The notes beneath the pieces were generated by a model, which had not been told where the DNA came from, did no database searches, and saw only the letters and a program-made list of their open reading frames with translations. Below, one piece after another: positions 16,582 through 25,444 of a stretch of DNA of 64,000 nt. The stretch lies in assembly GCF_001512285.1 (NCBI RefSeq), contig NZ_LNUV01000006.1, positions 2,340,809 through 2,404,808 of the forward strand, written 5' to 3'. Source of the DNA: Arthrobacter sp. EpRS71. GTDB lineage: Bacteria > Actinomycetota > Actinomycetes > Actinomycetales > Micrococcaceae. Position 1 is the first letter of the stretch. Each line of letters begins with the position of its first letter. Made by a program: the position numbers and the translations under genes.

Positions 16582-18669
16582 TTACTTGCGGAATACCTGC
16601 ACTACGGAGGGACGGGGTGCCCGCACTGCACCGGCGGCGGGTGTGGCTCCGGCCGGAACGTAGTCCGGGAAGAAGGAGTTCTGGGCTGCAAACGTGCCAT
16701 CCTCACCAGGGTGCTGGACGGCGACGAAAACGGTCCGTTCTTCGTCGTGAATGATGGGCCCACAGGTTTCGGCGTCGCGCGGGACAGCGAGGAACTGCTC
16801 CACCTTCCCGCGCTCAGGGCCCTCCAAAGTGACTTTGAACAGCCCGTCCGCGTAGCCGATGGTGCCGGGGGCACCGTCGGTTGAGATCCAGAGGTTGCCC
16901 ACGGAGTCGAAGGCAACATTGTCCGGGCAGGAGATAGGCGAAACCTTATCGGCCGGGAATCCGGAGAAGTAGGTGGACGTGTTCTTGGCGGGGTCTCCGG
17001 CAACCAAAAGGAGGTTCCAGTTGAACTTGGTGCCCGTTTGCTCGCGTCCTTCGGTGATTTCCACGACGTGGCCGTCACGGTTCAGGTTGCGCGGGTTAAC
17101 CTCGGTGGCGCCTTCTTTGCCCGGCTTGCCGCGGTCCGTGTTGTTGGTGCAGGCGACGTAAACCTTGCCCGTCCGCGGATTGGGCTCCACGTCCTCGCAA
17201 CGGTCCATCTTGGTGGGGCCAACCTTGTCAGCGGCGAGGCGGGTGTAGACCAGAACTTCCGGCACGGTCATGCCCGGCACAGCCGAGGTTCCGTTGACCA
17301 CCAGCGGAAGCCATTCACCGGTGCCATCGAATGAGCCGTCGGCGGGGAGCTTGCCCGTGCCGTCGATGTCTGCGGGAGAGTCACCCGTGAAGCGAGCTAC
17401 GTAGAGGTCGCCTTCGGAAAGCAGGTTCATGTTGTTCTTGCGGGCTTCTTTTGAGTCACCAGCCTGGTACTTGCCCTTGGAGACGAACTTGTACAGGTAG
17501 TCAAAGCGCTCGTCATCGCCCATGTAAGCCACTACGCGGCCGGAAGGAGCGACGATGACGTTGGCGCCCTCGTGCTTGAAGCGGCCCATGGCGGAGTGCT
17601 TCTTGGGAGTGGAGGTGGGATCAAACGGGTCCACTTCCACAATCCAGCCGAAGCGGTTGGTCTCGTTGGCATAGCCGGCGTTGCGGGTATCGAAGCGCGG
17701 CTCGTCGAGCTCCCACTGGCGTGTGGTGGCTTTGGCGGAAATGCCGTAGCGCTTGTCGCCTTCGCTGGTGCCTGGGGCAGCGAAGTAGCCGTTGAAGTTC
17801 TCTTCGCCGGAAAGGATGGTTCCCCACGGGGTGGTGCCGCCTGCGCAGTTACCGAGGGTGCCCTTGATCCAGCGGCCAGCGGGGTCGTCGATGGTCTTGA
17901 CCAGGTTGGTGCCGGCCGCGGCTCCGGTCAGCTCATAAGTAGTGTCCGTGAGGAAGCGTCGGTTCAACGGTGCGCCCTGAACGTAGTTCCACGGCTTGTT
18001 CTTGTTCTTGCGTTCCAGTTCCACCACGGCCAACCCATGCCCTGCGCGACCGATCGCGCGAGCCTCGGCGGGGTCGAAGCCTTCCGGGAGCATGATGTTC
18101 TCGTTGGTGTACTCGTGGTTGCTGAACAGGACGGCACGGCGATCTTTGGAACCGGGAATCGGCAGAATGTCCGTGTAGTCGTTGTTGTAACCGAACTGGC
18201 GTGCCTGCGCCGCAGCGGTCTGGGCGTTGAGGTCAAATGCCGGTGAATCGGCGAAGAGGGGGTCGCCCCAGCGGATCACCGGCTTCCAGTCAAACCCTTC
18301 AGGCACGGTGAAGGCATCCACCGCTGCGTCAACGGGCTTGATGGCGGTGAACTTCAGCTTGGACTTGTCGAAGCCCTTCTTAGCGGCATCGGAGAGCCCG
18401 TTGCCCGAATCAGCCACGGCGGCGTCTCCACCAGTAACAGCACCACCAAGCACGATCGCGAGTGCTCCTGCTGCGCCGAGCCCCAGGGCAGCGCGACGGG
18501 ACATGGCCGTTGAAGCGATGTCGCGGAAGTAACCGTTGGCGCTGGTATTGCAGACATCGCCCGAGCAGGCGTTGTCGCATTTCAGTGCGCACGTCACGGG
18601 GCTGCGCTTGCCCTTGGTGTGGCCAAGCATGGGGAGCAACGGAAACGTGCGTCCGGTGGTTTCAGACAT
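16582..18669 (-). CDS. PhoX-family phosphatase (DUF839)
   Basis: A 695-residue protein of the PhoX family, Ca/Fe-dependent phosphomonoesterases released by the Tat route. The N-terminal ~70 residues include a twin-arginine-like SRRAALGLGAAGALAIVLGG. Before it lies a cysteine-containing segment (CALKCDNACSGDVC) also seen in long actinobacterial homologues. Characteristic stretches are AVLFSNHEYTNENIMLPEGF, GNCAGGTTPWGTILSGEENF, YVACTNNTDRG and NLWISTDGAPGTIGYADGLF. Likely releases phosphate from organic phosphate outside the cell. No PHO box could be confirmed by eye in the 78 bp upstream. Confidence 0.88.
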   Translation of the reverse strand: MSETTGRTFPLLPMLGHTKGKRSPVTCALKCDNACSGDVCNTSANGYFRDIASTAMSRRAALGLGAAGALAIVLGGAVTGGDAAVADSGNGLSDAAKKGFDKSKLKFTAIKPVDAAVDAFTVPEGFDWKPVIRWGDPLFADSPAFDLNAQTAAAQARQFGYNNDYTDILPIPGSKDRRAVLFSNHEYTNENIMLPEGFDPAEARAIGRAGHGLAVVELERKNKNKPWNYVQGAPLNRRFLTDTTYELTGAAAGTNLVKTIDDPAGRWIKGTLGNCAGGTTPWGTILSGEENFNGYFAAPGTSEGDKRYGISAKATTRQWELDEPRFDTRNAGYANETNRFGWIVEVDPFDPTSTPKKHSAMGRFKHEGANVIVAPSGRVVAYMGDDERFDYLYKFVSKGKYQAGDSKEARKNNMNLLSEGDLYVARFTGDSPADIDGTGKLPADGSFDGTGEWLPLVVNGTSAVPGMTVPEVLVYTRLAADKVGPTKMDRCEDVEPNPRTGKVYVACTNNTDRGKPGKEGATEVNPRNLNRDGHVVEITEGREQTGTKFNWNLLLVAGDPAKNTSTYFSGFPADKVSPISCPDNVAFDSVGNLWISTDGAPGTIGYADGLFKVTLEGPERGKVEQFLAVPRDAETCGPIIHDEERTVFVAVQHPGEDGTFAAQNSFFPDYVPAGATPAAGAVRAPRPSVVQVFRK

Positions 18670-18747
18670 GGGGGTAGACCTTCCAGAAAATGTACGAGGT
18701 TCCCGCTGAGCCTTTCAGCGGAATCCAAAGTCGAGAGGTCTCTCTGG

Positions 18748-19764
18748 TTAATCTCCGGTGAACAAACTATGCTGGTTTTGCGCCAACACTGAGTGCACGC
18801 GGCGGAGCCGGTCCAGCCACCAGTCCCGGCGGTCCCCCGGTGCCGCATACTGCTCAAGCAGGCCAGGATCGGCAACGGTATCGCGCAACTGGATGGCACC
18901 GTCGTCGGCCACCAGCGGGTCCAGCGTGATGTCCGAAGCGAACAGCGAAACGGTGCCAAGGCCGCAGGCATAAGGGAGTGACGGCAGCGCGGCTGCGAGC
19001 GCCAGGCCGGCACGGATGCCCACGGAGGTGTCCAAGGCGGAACTTACGACGGCGGGCAGCCCGGCCTGCTCCACAATGTCCAGTGCACGCGCAACTCCCC
19101 CGAGCGGGGCGACCTTAACTACGATCAGGTCAGCCGCACCTGCCCGGGCAACACGAAGGGGGTCCTCTTCCTTGCGGACGCTCTCGTCCGCGGCGATCAG
19201 GACTGGCGTACCTGCAGCACTCAGCCGACGCCGGACCTCAGCGAGGCCCTCGATGGTGGGAACGGGTTGTTCGGCATACTCGAGGCCAACCGCGGAGAGT
19301 TTACTCAACGCTTCCACGGCCTGGTCGACGTCCCACCCACCGTTGGCATCCACCCGGACGGCAGCGTCAGGCAGGGCCTCGCGTACCGCATTCACTCTGG
19401 CGAGGTCGTCCGCCAGTTCTTGTCCCCGCTCTGCAACTTTGATCTTGACGGCGTCCACCCGCCCGAAGCGAGCCAGCACCTCAGGCACGCGCTCTGCAGT
19501 GACGGCGGGAACGGTGGCGTTGACCGGGATCCTGTCCCGCAACGGCGAGGGGAAACCGAGCCAGCCCGCTTCCAGTGCTGCGGCCAGCCACCGGGAGGAT
19601 TCGTCGTCGTCGTATTCGGGGAAGGGACAGAACTCGCCCCAGCCGAGTGGTCCCCGTAAAAGGAGGGTCTCGCGCTCCATGATGCCGCGGAATTTCACGC
19701 GCATGGGCAGCGAGACTACGTGGGCGGAATCGAGGAGTTCTTCGAGGGAGGGAAGTGCAGGCAT
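18748..19764 (-). CDS. menC: o-Succinylbenzoate synthase
   Basis: A 338-residue enolase-superfamily enzyme that dehydrates SHCHC to o-succinylbenzoate. VDAVKIKVAE contains the KxK catalytic lysine pair, RVDANGGWDVDQA, EYAEQPVP and IAADESVR carry the three metal ligands (Asp, Glu, Asp). The second lysine falls in LIVVKVAPLGG. ATG 19764 (MPALPSLEELLDSA) is chosen over a much longer upstream frame because it matches the usual short N-terminus. Another step of the same menaquinone pathway as menD and menF nearby. Confidence 0.93.
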   Translation of the reverse strand: MPALPSLEELLDSAHVVSLPMRVKFRGIMERETLLLRGPLGWGEFCPFPEYDDDESSRWLAAALEAGWLGFPSPLRDRIPVNATVPAVTAERVPEVLARFGRVDAVKIKVAERGQELADDLARVNAVREALPDAAVRVDANGGWDVDQAVEALSKLSAVGLEYAEQPVPTIEGLAEVRRRLSAAGTPVLIAADESVRKEEDPLRVARAGAADLIVVKVAPLGGVARALDIVEQAGLPAVVSSALDTSVGIRAGLALAAALPSLPYACGLGTVSLFASDITLDPLVADDGAIQLRDTVADPGLLEQYAAPGDRRDWWLDRLRRVHSVLAQNQHSLFTGD

Positions 19765-19825
19765 ATTGCCACTGTACCGGCGGCCTCCCACCCAACAAGC
19801 AGCCCGTTTCGGCAATGTGGAAAAG

Positions 19826-20434
19826 CTACTCACTCCAGTACTTTTGCACCCCGCCCAGTGCGTCAGCCAGCTGCTGTGCGGAGAGGACGAGCAAACTTTC
19901 CGGCATGCCCAGCGCATCCCATTTGGCCACCAACGCCGTATCCCCCTCAACCGGCAACGGCCACAACCAGTACCGGCCGGTGAACTGGGCAAACTCGGAG
20001 TTGTTGCTTCCTCCACCCCCGCCCAGAGTTGTCAGCACAGGGCCGGTGACGTCGGCGGCGTCTTCGAAGGCCAACGGCCCGTGGATAGCTGCCACAGCTT
20101 TGCGTCCGTCCGCCAAAGCAACACCTAATTCCAGACCGGTCCTGGCGTCCATGCTGGACCGCGGATGGTTATAGCTCTCCTCCACGATCTCCCGCCATTC
20201 CTGGTCCGATTCGCTGCCCCGCCGCACGGACCAGACCAGGTCCAACAGGCAACCAGTGGAGTGCACCTCCACCAGTTTCAGCACCAGGACCATCCGCTGG
20301 CTCTTGAAAACAAACCCACCAACTCGCGCGATGCCAGGCATCTCGTCCGACGGCGGGCCGAACCATCCGGGCTGGGCAGGCTGCGGTTCACGCGGACGCG
20401 ATGGCTGTTGAGGACGGTCATCGAAAAAGCTCAT
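19826..20434 (-). CDS. Conserved hypothetical protein
   Basis: A 202-residue protein beginning MSFFDDRPQQPSRPREPQP, with a proline-rich first 35 residues and then a soluble alpha/beta domain (FVFKSQRMVLVLKLVEVHST, LVWSVRRGSESDQEW). I do not recognise the family. There is no signal peptide or membrane segment. It is upstream of menC on the same strand (61 bp gap) and diverges from the first DUF2510 gene with 103 bp between starts. Confidence 0.75.
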   Translation of the reverse strand: MSFFDDRPQQPSRPREPQPAQPGWFGPPSDEMPGIARVGGFVFKSQRMVLVLKLVEVHSTGCLLDLVWSVRRGSESDQEWREIVEESYNHPRSSMDARTGLELGVALADGRKAVAAIHGPLAFEDAADVTGPVLTTLGGGGGSNNSEFAQFTGRYWLWPLPVEGDTALVAKWDALGMPESLLVLSAQQLADALGGVQKYWSE

Positions 20435-20537
20435 GTTCCATCCATACACCGCCATGTGGCGTCTGGGGAGGGGCTCTTTGCAAGCGAGAGGCCGCAATCG
20501 CGATATTCTCAGAACCACGACTCAATGCGGGGGAATA

Positions 20538-21179
20538 ATGACTCAATCCATGCCTGGCTCCACAACACCTCCCGGCTGGTACCCGGACCCTTCGGACTCA
20601 CGTTTCGTCCGGTGGTGGGACGGACGCGCGTGGACACCCAACCAAGCACCCGCCCAGTTCCAGGCGCCCGCCCAGTTCCAGGCGCCCATCCAGCAGCCAC
20701 GTCCCGAGCTCAGCCCGGACACGCCGGTGTACAACCCGTTCATCTGGGCAATCACCTTGTTGCCGTTGCTCTCCGTCCTGCTCCTTCTCACGTGGCAGCC
20801 GGAATTCAGGATGATCACCACGCGGCAGGGCGTTACAACCATGGATCCCTTCTCCATGTACACCCCCGGCTATTTCGTGCTGATGGGCGCCGGTTTCCTG
20901 TCCTACGGGCTGTCGGTATTCTTCGCTTTCCTGGACCGTCAACGCCTGCTCAAGTCCGGCGTCGTCCGTCCCTTCCACTGGGCTTGGGCGTTCCTCAGCT
21001 CACTGGTGTACGTGATCGGCCGCTCTGTGATCGTCAACAAAGTGGCGCCAAAGCGGGGGCTTTGGCCGGTGTGGGCCAGCATCGCCGTGATTGTTATCAG
21101 CCTGGTGGTTACCGGTATTTGGATGTCCAACTTCATGCAGTCGATGTACTCGCAGTTTGGGTACTCGGTCAACGCATGA
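20538..21179 (+). CDS. DUF2510 membrane protein 1
   Basis: A 213-residue protein. Residues ~10-35 (PPGWYPDPSDSRFVRWWDGR) are the DUF2510 motif, a short WYPDP...RWWDG beta-element common in actinobacterial membrane proteins. A glutamine/proline linker with the repeated QAPAQF follows, then four hydrophobic segments. The role of DUF2510 is unknown. ATG 20538 is used; it has a purine-rich GGGGGAATA just upstream. Its stop overlaps the start of a clear paralogue. Confidence 0.85.
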   Translation: MTQSMPGSTTPPGWYPDPSDSRFVRWWDGRAWTPNQAPAQFQAPAQFQAPIQQPRPELSPDTPVYNPFIWAITLLPLLSVLLLLTWQPEFRMITTRQGVTTMDPFSMYTPGYFVLMGAGFLSYGLSVFFAFLDRQRLLKSGVVRPFHWAWAFLSSLVYVIGRSVIVNKVAPKRGLWPVWASIAVIVISLVVTGIWMSNFMQSMYSQFGYSVNA

Positions 21180-21760
21180 CAGCAGCGCCCGGCTGGTATC
21201 CAGACGCTCGAGACCCCCACAGCCTCCGTTGGTGGAATGGCACCGAGTGGGTAGACCACGTCGTGCCTCCGGTGATCCTGCCTCCAGAAATTCAGCGCCC
21301 AATGCTTCGAAGAGACCAGAACGTGGTGAATCCGTATATCTGGCTTATTGCCGTGCTGCCTTTCCTGCCGGGCCTGCTGATGCTGACGTGGCATATCGAG
21401 GTTCGTACCTACACCAGGAACGGCACCCTCACCTTGGACCCCGCGACAATCTTCAGCACTGGCTACTTCTTGATCTGGTGCGGGTTGGTCTCCACCTACT
21501 GCACCACAGTGGTGCTGGCGCTGTTTGATACCCGACGCCTGGCGAGATCGGGCGTTGTCCGGCCGTTCCATTGGGCCTGGTCGTTCCTTGGCGGTGTGCC
21601 CTATGTCATTGGGCGAGCCGTGGTGATTCACAAGGTGGCACCACGAAAAGGTCTGTGGCCGATCGCTGCCATCGTTGCCGGGTGGGGTCTCTACTTTGTG
21701 GCTGGGATCGCCAAAACGCTGCCCTTCATGCAGTCGGTGTTCTACGAACTGGGGTACTGA
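21176..21760 (+). CDS. DUF2510 membrane protein 2 (tandem paralogue)
   Basis: A 194-residue protein, paralogue of the gene just upstream: APGWYPDARDPHSLRWWNGT is the DUF2510 motif, and SGVVRPFHWAWSFLGGVPYV and KVAPRKGLWPIAA closely match the same parts of the neighbour. Four membrane segments. Its ATG overlaps the preceding stop (ATGA), so the pair is co-translated and probably forms a complex or arose by recent duplication; both readings are inference. Confidence 0.85.
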   Translation: MTAAPGWYPDARDPHSLRWWNGTEWVDHVVPPVILPPEIQRPMLRRDQNVVNPYIWLIAVLPFLPGLLMLTWHIEVRTYTRNGTLTLDPATIFSTGYFLIWCGLVSTYCTTVVLALFDTRRLARSGVVRPFHWAWSFLGGVPYVIGRAVVIHKVAPRKGLWPIAAIVAGWGLYFVAGIAKTLPFMQSVFYELGY

Positions 21761-21771
21761 AAGCCCGATTC

Positions 21772-21787
21772 CCTCACACGCGTTAGG
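21772..21787. promoter_or_regulatory. Probable LacI operator (autoregulation)
   Basis: CCTCACACGCGTTAGG matches the perfect palindrome at 27839-27854 at 14 of 16 positions. It lies 35 bp upstream of the LacI gene start. Confidence 0.75.
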
Positions 21788-21822
21788 TAGAATGCTGACT
21801 TATCGGCAGGAGAGGAAGCACC

Positions 21823-22875
21823 ATGAACCGCAAGGCCACCGCGCTGGACGTCGCCAAGAAGGCGGGTGTGTCCAGAAGCGCGGTTTCGCTGGTTTTGAAC
21901 GGTCGTGGCGACGGGAACGTGGCCAAGGAGAGCCAAGACCGGATCCGGCAGGCGGCTGAGGAGCTCAATTACTCCCCCAATGCCATCGCCTTGAGCCTCC
22001 GAAATCAGCGGTCACGCGTGATCGGCATCTTGTCCGACGAGGTGGTGGTCAGCCCATTCGACGGCAACATCATCGGTGGCGCCGACGACGTTGCCCGCGC
22101 CCGCGGATTCGTCACGGTGGTGATGGACACTGAACGCGATACCGCCAGGGATGCGAGCGCCATTGAAACCCTTTTGGACCGGCAGGTTGATGGGCTCATG
22201 TACGTGACCGTGGGCCTGAAACCGATCGAGGTTCCACACGGGATGCTCCGTGTTCCCTCAGTCCTGGCCAATTGCTACGACGAGCACCCCCAGCCGCAAT
22301 TGCATCACGTGATTCCGGACGAGGTCACCGGCGGCCGGGAGGCCACTGAGCACATGTTGGAGCTTGGCCACCGGGACATCGCACTTCTTGCCGGGTCGGA
22401 GGATTCGCCTGCGGCCCCTCTGCGCGTTCAGGGCTACCGGGATGCACACGCCGCGGCCCGGCTACCGGTCCATGAGGACCGGATCTTCATGGCCGGCTGG
22501 GACATCGACGCCGGCTTCCACGGCGCCATGAAAGTGCTCGACGGCGTGTCCCCCAGCGAGCGGCCCACAGCCATCATGTGCGCGAACGATCGCCTGGCGG
22601 TGGGCGTAACCCTCGCCGCCGCGCGTTTGGGACTGAGAGTCCCTGAGGACCTGTCCATCATGGGCTACGACGACGAAACCCGGATCGCCGACACCATGGT
22701 TCCCTCCCTCACCACCATGGCGTTGCCCCTACGGGAAATCGGCCGCGCCGCAATGACCACGCTGCTGGACGCGATCGAGGGCACCGGCGAAACGGGGAGC
22801 GGGGCTCCGGTCGAAACGATGGTTCCCTGCCGATTGGTGGTTCGCGAGTCGACCGGCCCCGCGCCCACCCGCTGA
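21823..22875 (+). CDS. LacI-family transcriptional repressor
   Basis: A 350-residue regulator. The N-terminal helix-turn-helix (TALDVAKKAGVSRSAVSLVL, residues ~5-26) and hinge region (YSPNAIALSLRNQRS) are followed by a sugar-binding periplasmic-protein-like domain; AIMCANDRLAVGVTLAAARL and LSIMGYDDETRIAD are typical. It is convergent with the GH32 sugar operon that it probably controls; matching operators precede both this gene and the binding-protein gene at 27.8 kb. The inducer is presumably sucrose, fructose or a fructo-oligosaccharide (inference). Confidence 0.92.
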   Translation: MNRKATALDVAKKAGVSRSAVSLVLNGRGDGNVAKESQDRIRQAAEELNYSPNAIALSLRNQRSRVIGILSDEVVVSPFDGNIIGGADDVARARGFVTVVMDTERDTARDASAIETLLDRQVDGLMYVTVGLKPIEVPHGMLRVPSVLANCYDEHPQPQLHHVIPDEVTGGREATEHMLELGHRDIALLAGSEDSPAAPLRVQGYRDAHAAARLPVHEDRIFMAGWDIDAGFHGAMKVLDGVSPSERPTAIMCANDRLAVGVTLAAARLGLRVPEDLSIMGYDDETRIADTMVPSLTTMALPLREIGRAAMTTLLDAIEGTGETGSGAPVETMVPCRLVVRESTGPAPTR

Positions 22876-22885
22876 CACACGCCTC

Positions 22886-23099
22886 CGTTGCGAGGCCCAC
22901 TCTGCGCCCCAAAACAACCCACAAACACGCAAAGCAGGCCCCACAACGCACCCCACCCACGTTGCGAGGCCCACTCTGCGCCCCAAATCAACCCGCAAAC
23001 ACGCAAAGCAGGCCCCACAACGCACCCCACCCTCGTTGCGAGGCCCACTCTGCGCCCCAAAACAACCCACAAACACGCAAAGCGGGCCCCACAACGCAA
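22886..23099. repeat. 74-bp tandem repeat, three copies
   Basis: CGTTGCGAGGCCCACTCTGC begins at 22886, 22960 and 23034, an exact 74-bp period with few substitutions. Within each unit CGTTGCGAGGCC near the left end is complementary, with mismatches, to GGCCCCACAACG near the right end, so each copy can fold as a long hairpin. It fills the gap between the convergent LacI and GH32 genes. Confidence 0.92.
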
Positions 23100-23119
23100 G
23101 TACGACGCCGGCCTGCCGC

Positions 23120-24532
23120 CTACTCGGGCAGCGTCAACTCCCAGACGTCGGCAGTCGCGCCGTCGGGCAACGTGAGCTGCCATTCCTCCCCCGGAGCCGG
23201 GTAGGACCGGAGGGTGGTGGCGACTGAGCCTGAACGGTACACCTCCACAAGGGATGCATCGATGAAGATTCGCAGCTCTTCGCCGGGGGCCAGGGAGCCC
23301 GAGTAAACCACCTGAGCGTCGGCTCCCAAACCAAGCACCAACTCCACGGAACCGGAACCAGCACCATCACCACCCCGCACCAGCACCTCGGCAAACCCCG
23401 GAAGCTCAACGGAACCGGCAGCACCCGTAGCCACAGAAGCACCCCGGTATGCCCCAACCTCGGGCGCAGGAGTGACAACCAGGGAACCATCAACCACCGA
23501 CACAACGCGGGGATGAGTCAGCACACCCGACCACCCGGCGTCGTCGATTTCCTCTTGTGCACGCCCCCGGCGGCCATCACGTCCGGGACCTTCGTTGGCC
23601 CAACCCCACAGCAGCGCCGCAGGCTCAGCAACAGCAGCAGAAGACTCAGCCGAACCATACGCGAGCTGCACAATCTGAGGTGCGTAGAAATCGCGGCCAA
23701 GATCGGACTTCCCACCCGAGGTAGGCGTAAATACCGGCAACCCGGTCTCGGGATCTATGGTCAGGGAACCGATCAGGTGCCCTACCCCGTTGGCGTGCTC
23801 GTGGTCGTCGCCCGAGAGCCACAGGGAGAACATCATGACCCAGCTGGACCCACCGGAAGAAGAAGGCACTTCCACCAGCTGCGGGCATTCCCAGATTTCG
23901 GCCGGAGTATGGGCTGCGGCCACGGGGTGGTCGCTGGTGAGCCAGATCCCCTTGTATTCCCAGGAATTCAGATCCGAAACGGAGTACAGCAGCAAGGCGG
24001 CGCGGCCGTCGGCAAGACCCGCCCCCTGCATGGCGTAACGTGCACCGCCAAACCAGAAAATAAAAGGGTCCCGCACGGCGGTAACCAGCGGATCTTCGGG
24101 CATGGACGCAGCAACGTGCCCGTCCTGCTCCCAGGAAACAAGATCGGCGGAGCCGCGCGCGATCACCACCTGCGAGTGCCCGCCGTGGTCCTGGATACCC
24201 GAATAACATGCGGTTGGCACGCCATCATCCAACGTCACCACACCGGTCCAGCATCCGGCGGAGTCCGGCCCGCCTGCCTGGGGCGAGAGCGCTACGGGGT
24301 GTTCTTCCCAACGCACTAAGTCCGGGGAGCTGACATGTCCCCAGTTGATGTGCGAGTGCCGCGCGGACGAGGGGTTGTACTGGAAGAACACGTGGTAGCG
24401 GCCGTTGATGTAGCTGATGCCGTTGGGATCGTTGATCCAGCCCTGCGCGGGCCGCGGGTGGAAGCGCGGAAACGCCGGGTCCGCGTGCAACGAGGCGGAG
24501 ACAAGAGAGGAAGAGAGTGCAAGGTCCGTCAA
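23120..24532 (-). CDS. Glycoside hydrolase family 32 (sucrase/fructanase)
   Basis: A 470-residue cytoplasmic beta-fructosidase. WINDPNG near residue 35 contains the catalytic nucleophile Asp; AVRDPFIFW is the RDP transition-state motif; IWECPQL carries the acid/base Glu. A C-terminal beta-sandwich ends with LRIFIDASLVEVYRSG, where such enzymes have a conserved 'DxSxxEVF-like' strand. No signal peptide, so it acts on imported sugar. Start TTG 24532 follows AAAGGGG at good spacing. Sucrose, sucrose-6-phosphate or short fructans are all possible. The binding protein and permeases upstream are transcribed in the same direction with small gaps. Confidence 0.88.
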   Translation of the reverse strand: MTDLALSSSLVSASLHADPAFPRFHPRPAQGWINDPNGISYINGRYHVFFQYNPSSARHSHINWGHVSSPDLVRWEEHPVALSPQAGGPDSAGCWTGVVTLDDGVPTACYSGIQDHGGHSQVVIARGSADLVSWEQDGHVAASMPEDPLVTAVRDPFIFWFGGARYAMQGAGLADGRAALLLYSVSDLNSWEYKGIWLTSDHPVAAAHTPAEIWECPQLVEVPSSSGGSSWVMMFSLWLSGDDHEHANGVGHLIGSLTIDPETGLPVFTPTSGGKSDLGRDFYAPQIVQLAYGSAESSAAVAEPAALLWGWANEGPGRDGRRGRAQEEIDDAGWSGVLTHPRVVSVVDGSLVVTPAPEVGAYRGASVATGAAGSVELPGFAEVLVRGGDGAGSGSVELVLGLGADAQVVYSGSLAPGEELRIFIDASLVEVYRSGSVATTLRSYPAPGEEWQLTLPDGATADVWELTLPE

Positions 24533-24563
24533 CGGAGCCCCTTTCAAAATGATGAAGCAGAAA

Positions 24564-25436
24564 CTATTTGCCTGTGCCCGCGGTGAGTCCGTCCTGCAGC
24601 GCACGCTGGCCGAACATGAACACCACCAGCGCGGGAATCATGGAGAGGACAACGCCGGCCAGGACTACGGAGATGCTTCCGGTGCCGAGGTTGCCTTGGA
24701 GCGAGACCAGGCCCAGGGGCAGGGTGAAGTTCTGCTCGGAGATGGTCATGATCAGTGGCCGGAAGAATTCGTTCCAGTGGAAGTTGAACGCCAGGATGCC
24801 CACAATTGCCAGGCCGGGCATGGCCAGCGGTGCGTACACGGAACGGAACGTCCGCCACGGCGAGGCGCCGTCGATCGCCGCCGCTTCAGCGAGCTCACCC
24901 GGCAACCCCATGAAGTACTGGCGCATCAGGAAGGTGCCGAACGCCGTCGGGATGGCCGGAATGATCAGCGCCAGCAGTGTGTCGGAGAGCCCAACGCCGC
25001 GGATCAGCATGAACACGGGAACTATGGTGACCTGCGCCGGGACCATCATGGTGGCCAGCACGATCGAGAACAGCGCTCCCTTGCCCTTGAAGCGAAGGTG
25101 CGCAAACGCGTAGCCGGCCAACGCGGCGGTGATCATTTGGCCCACCGCGATCAAACCGGTCACTAACGCACTGTTCACCACCAGCGCCACGATGTTGAGC
25201 TGCTTGAACACTTGCTCGTAGGAGGTCAGGTCCGGGTTCAGCGGCAGGAAGGCGGGCGGCAGCTGGAAGGATTCCGACGGCGGTCGCAGCGAGGTGGACA
25301 GCGTCCACAACACCGGGCCGAGGATAAACACGGACGCGATCAGCAAGACAACGACGCGGATGGCCACGGACCAGTCGCGCTTCTTCCGCTTCACCACAGG
25401 CGCCGTGGTGGTGACACGTTCTTGAATGGTAGTCAT
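24564..25436 (-). CDS. Sugar ABC transporter permease (MalG type)
   Basis: A 290-residue permease of the CUT1 family with six membrane segments. The EAA loop is LAEAAAIDGASPWRTFRSVYAPLAMPGLA. It forms a heterodimer with the permease encoded just upstream (8 bp gap), and with the binding protein imports the sugar cleaved by the GH32 enzyme. No ATPase gene is present; CUT1 importers in actinobacteria often share the housekeeping MsiK-type ATPase encoded elsewhere. Confidence 0.93.
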   Translation of the reverse strand: MTTIQERVTTTAPVVKRKKRDWSVAIRVVVLLIASVFILGPVLWTLSTSLRPPSESFQLPPAFLPLNPDLTSYEQVFKQLNIVALVVNSALVTGLIAVGQMITAALAGYAFAHLRFKGKGALFSIVLATMMVPAQVTIVPVFMLIRGVGLSDTLLALIIPAIPTAFGTFLMRQYFMGLPGELAEAAAIDGASPWRTFRSVYAPLAMPGLAIVGILAFNFHWNEFFRPLIMTISEQNFTLPLGLVSLQGNLGTGSISVVLAGVVLSMIPALVVFMFGQRALQDGLTAGTGK

Positions 25437-25444
25437 GGCGGGCC

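Noticed and set aside
17572-18246. A plus-strand frame opposite the PhoX gene
   Set aside because: Shadow frame without a ribosome-binding site or domain; the minus-strand PhoX gene covers it fully.
20165-21760. A 531-codon frame running into the second DUF2510 gene
   Set aside because: The part before 21176 is out of frame with the first DUF2510 gene and has no protein-like composition; the overlap ATGA start at 21176 explains the real gene.
22886-23099. Possible CRISPR array in the 74-bp repeats
   Set aside because: The whole 74-bp unit is repeated, with no variable spacers, and only three copies are present.
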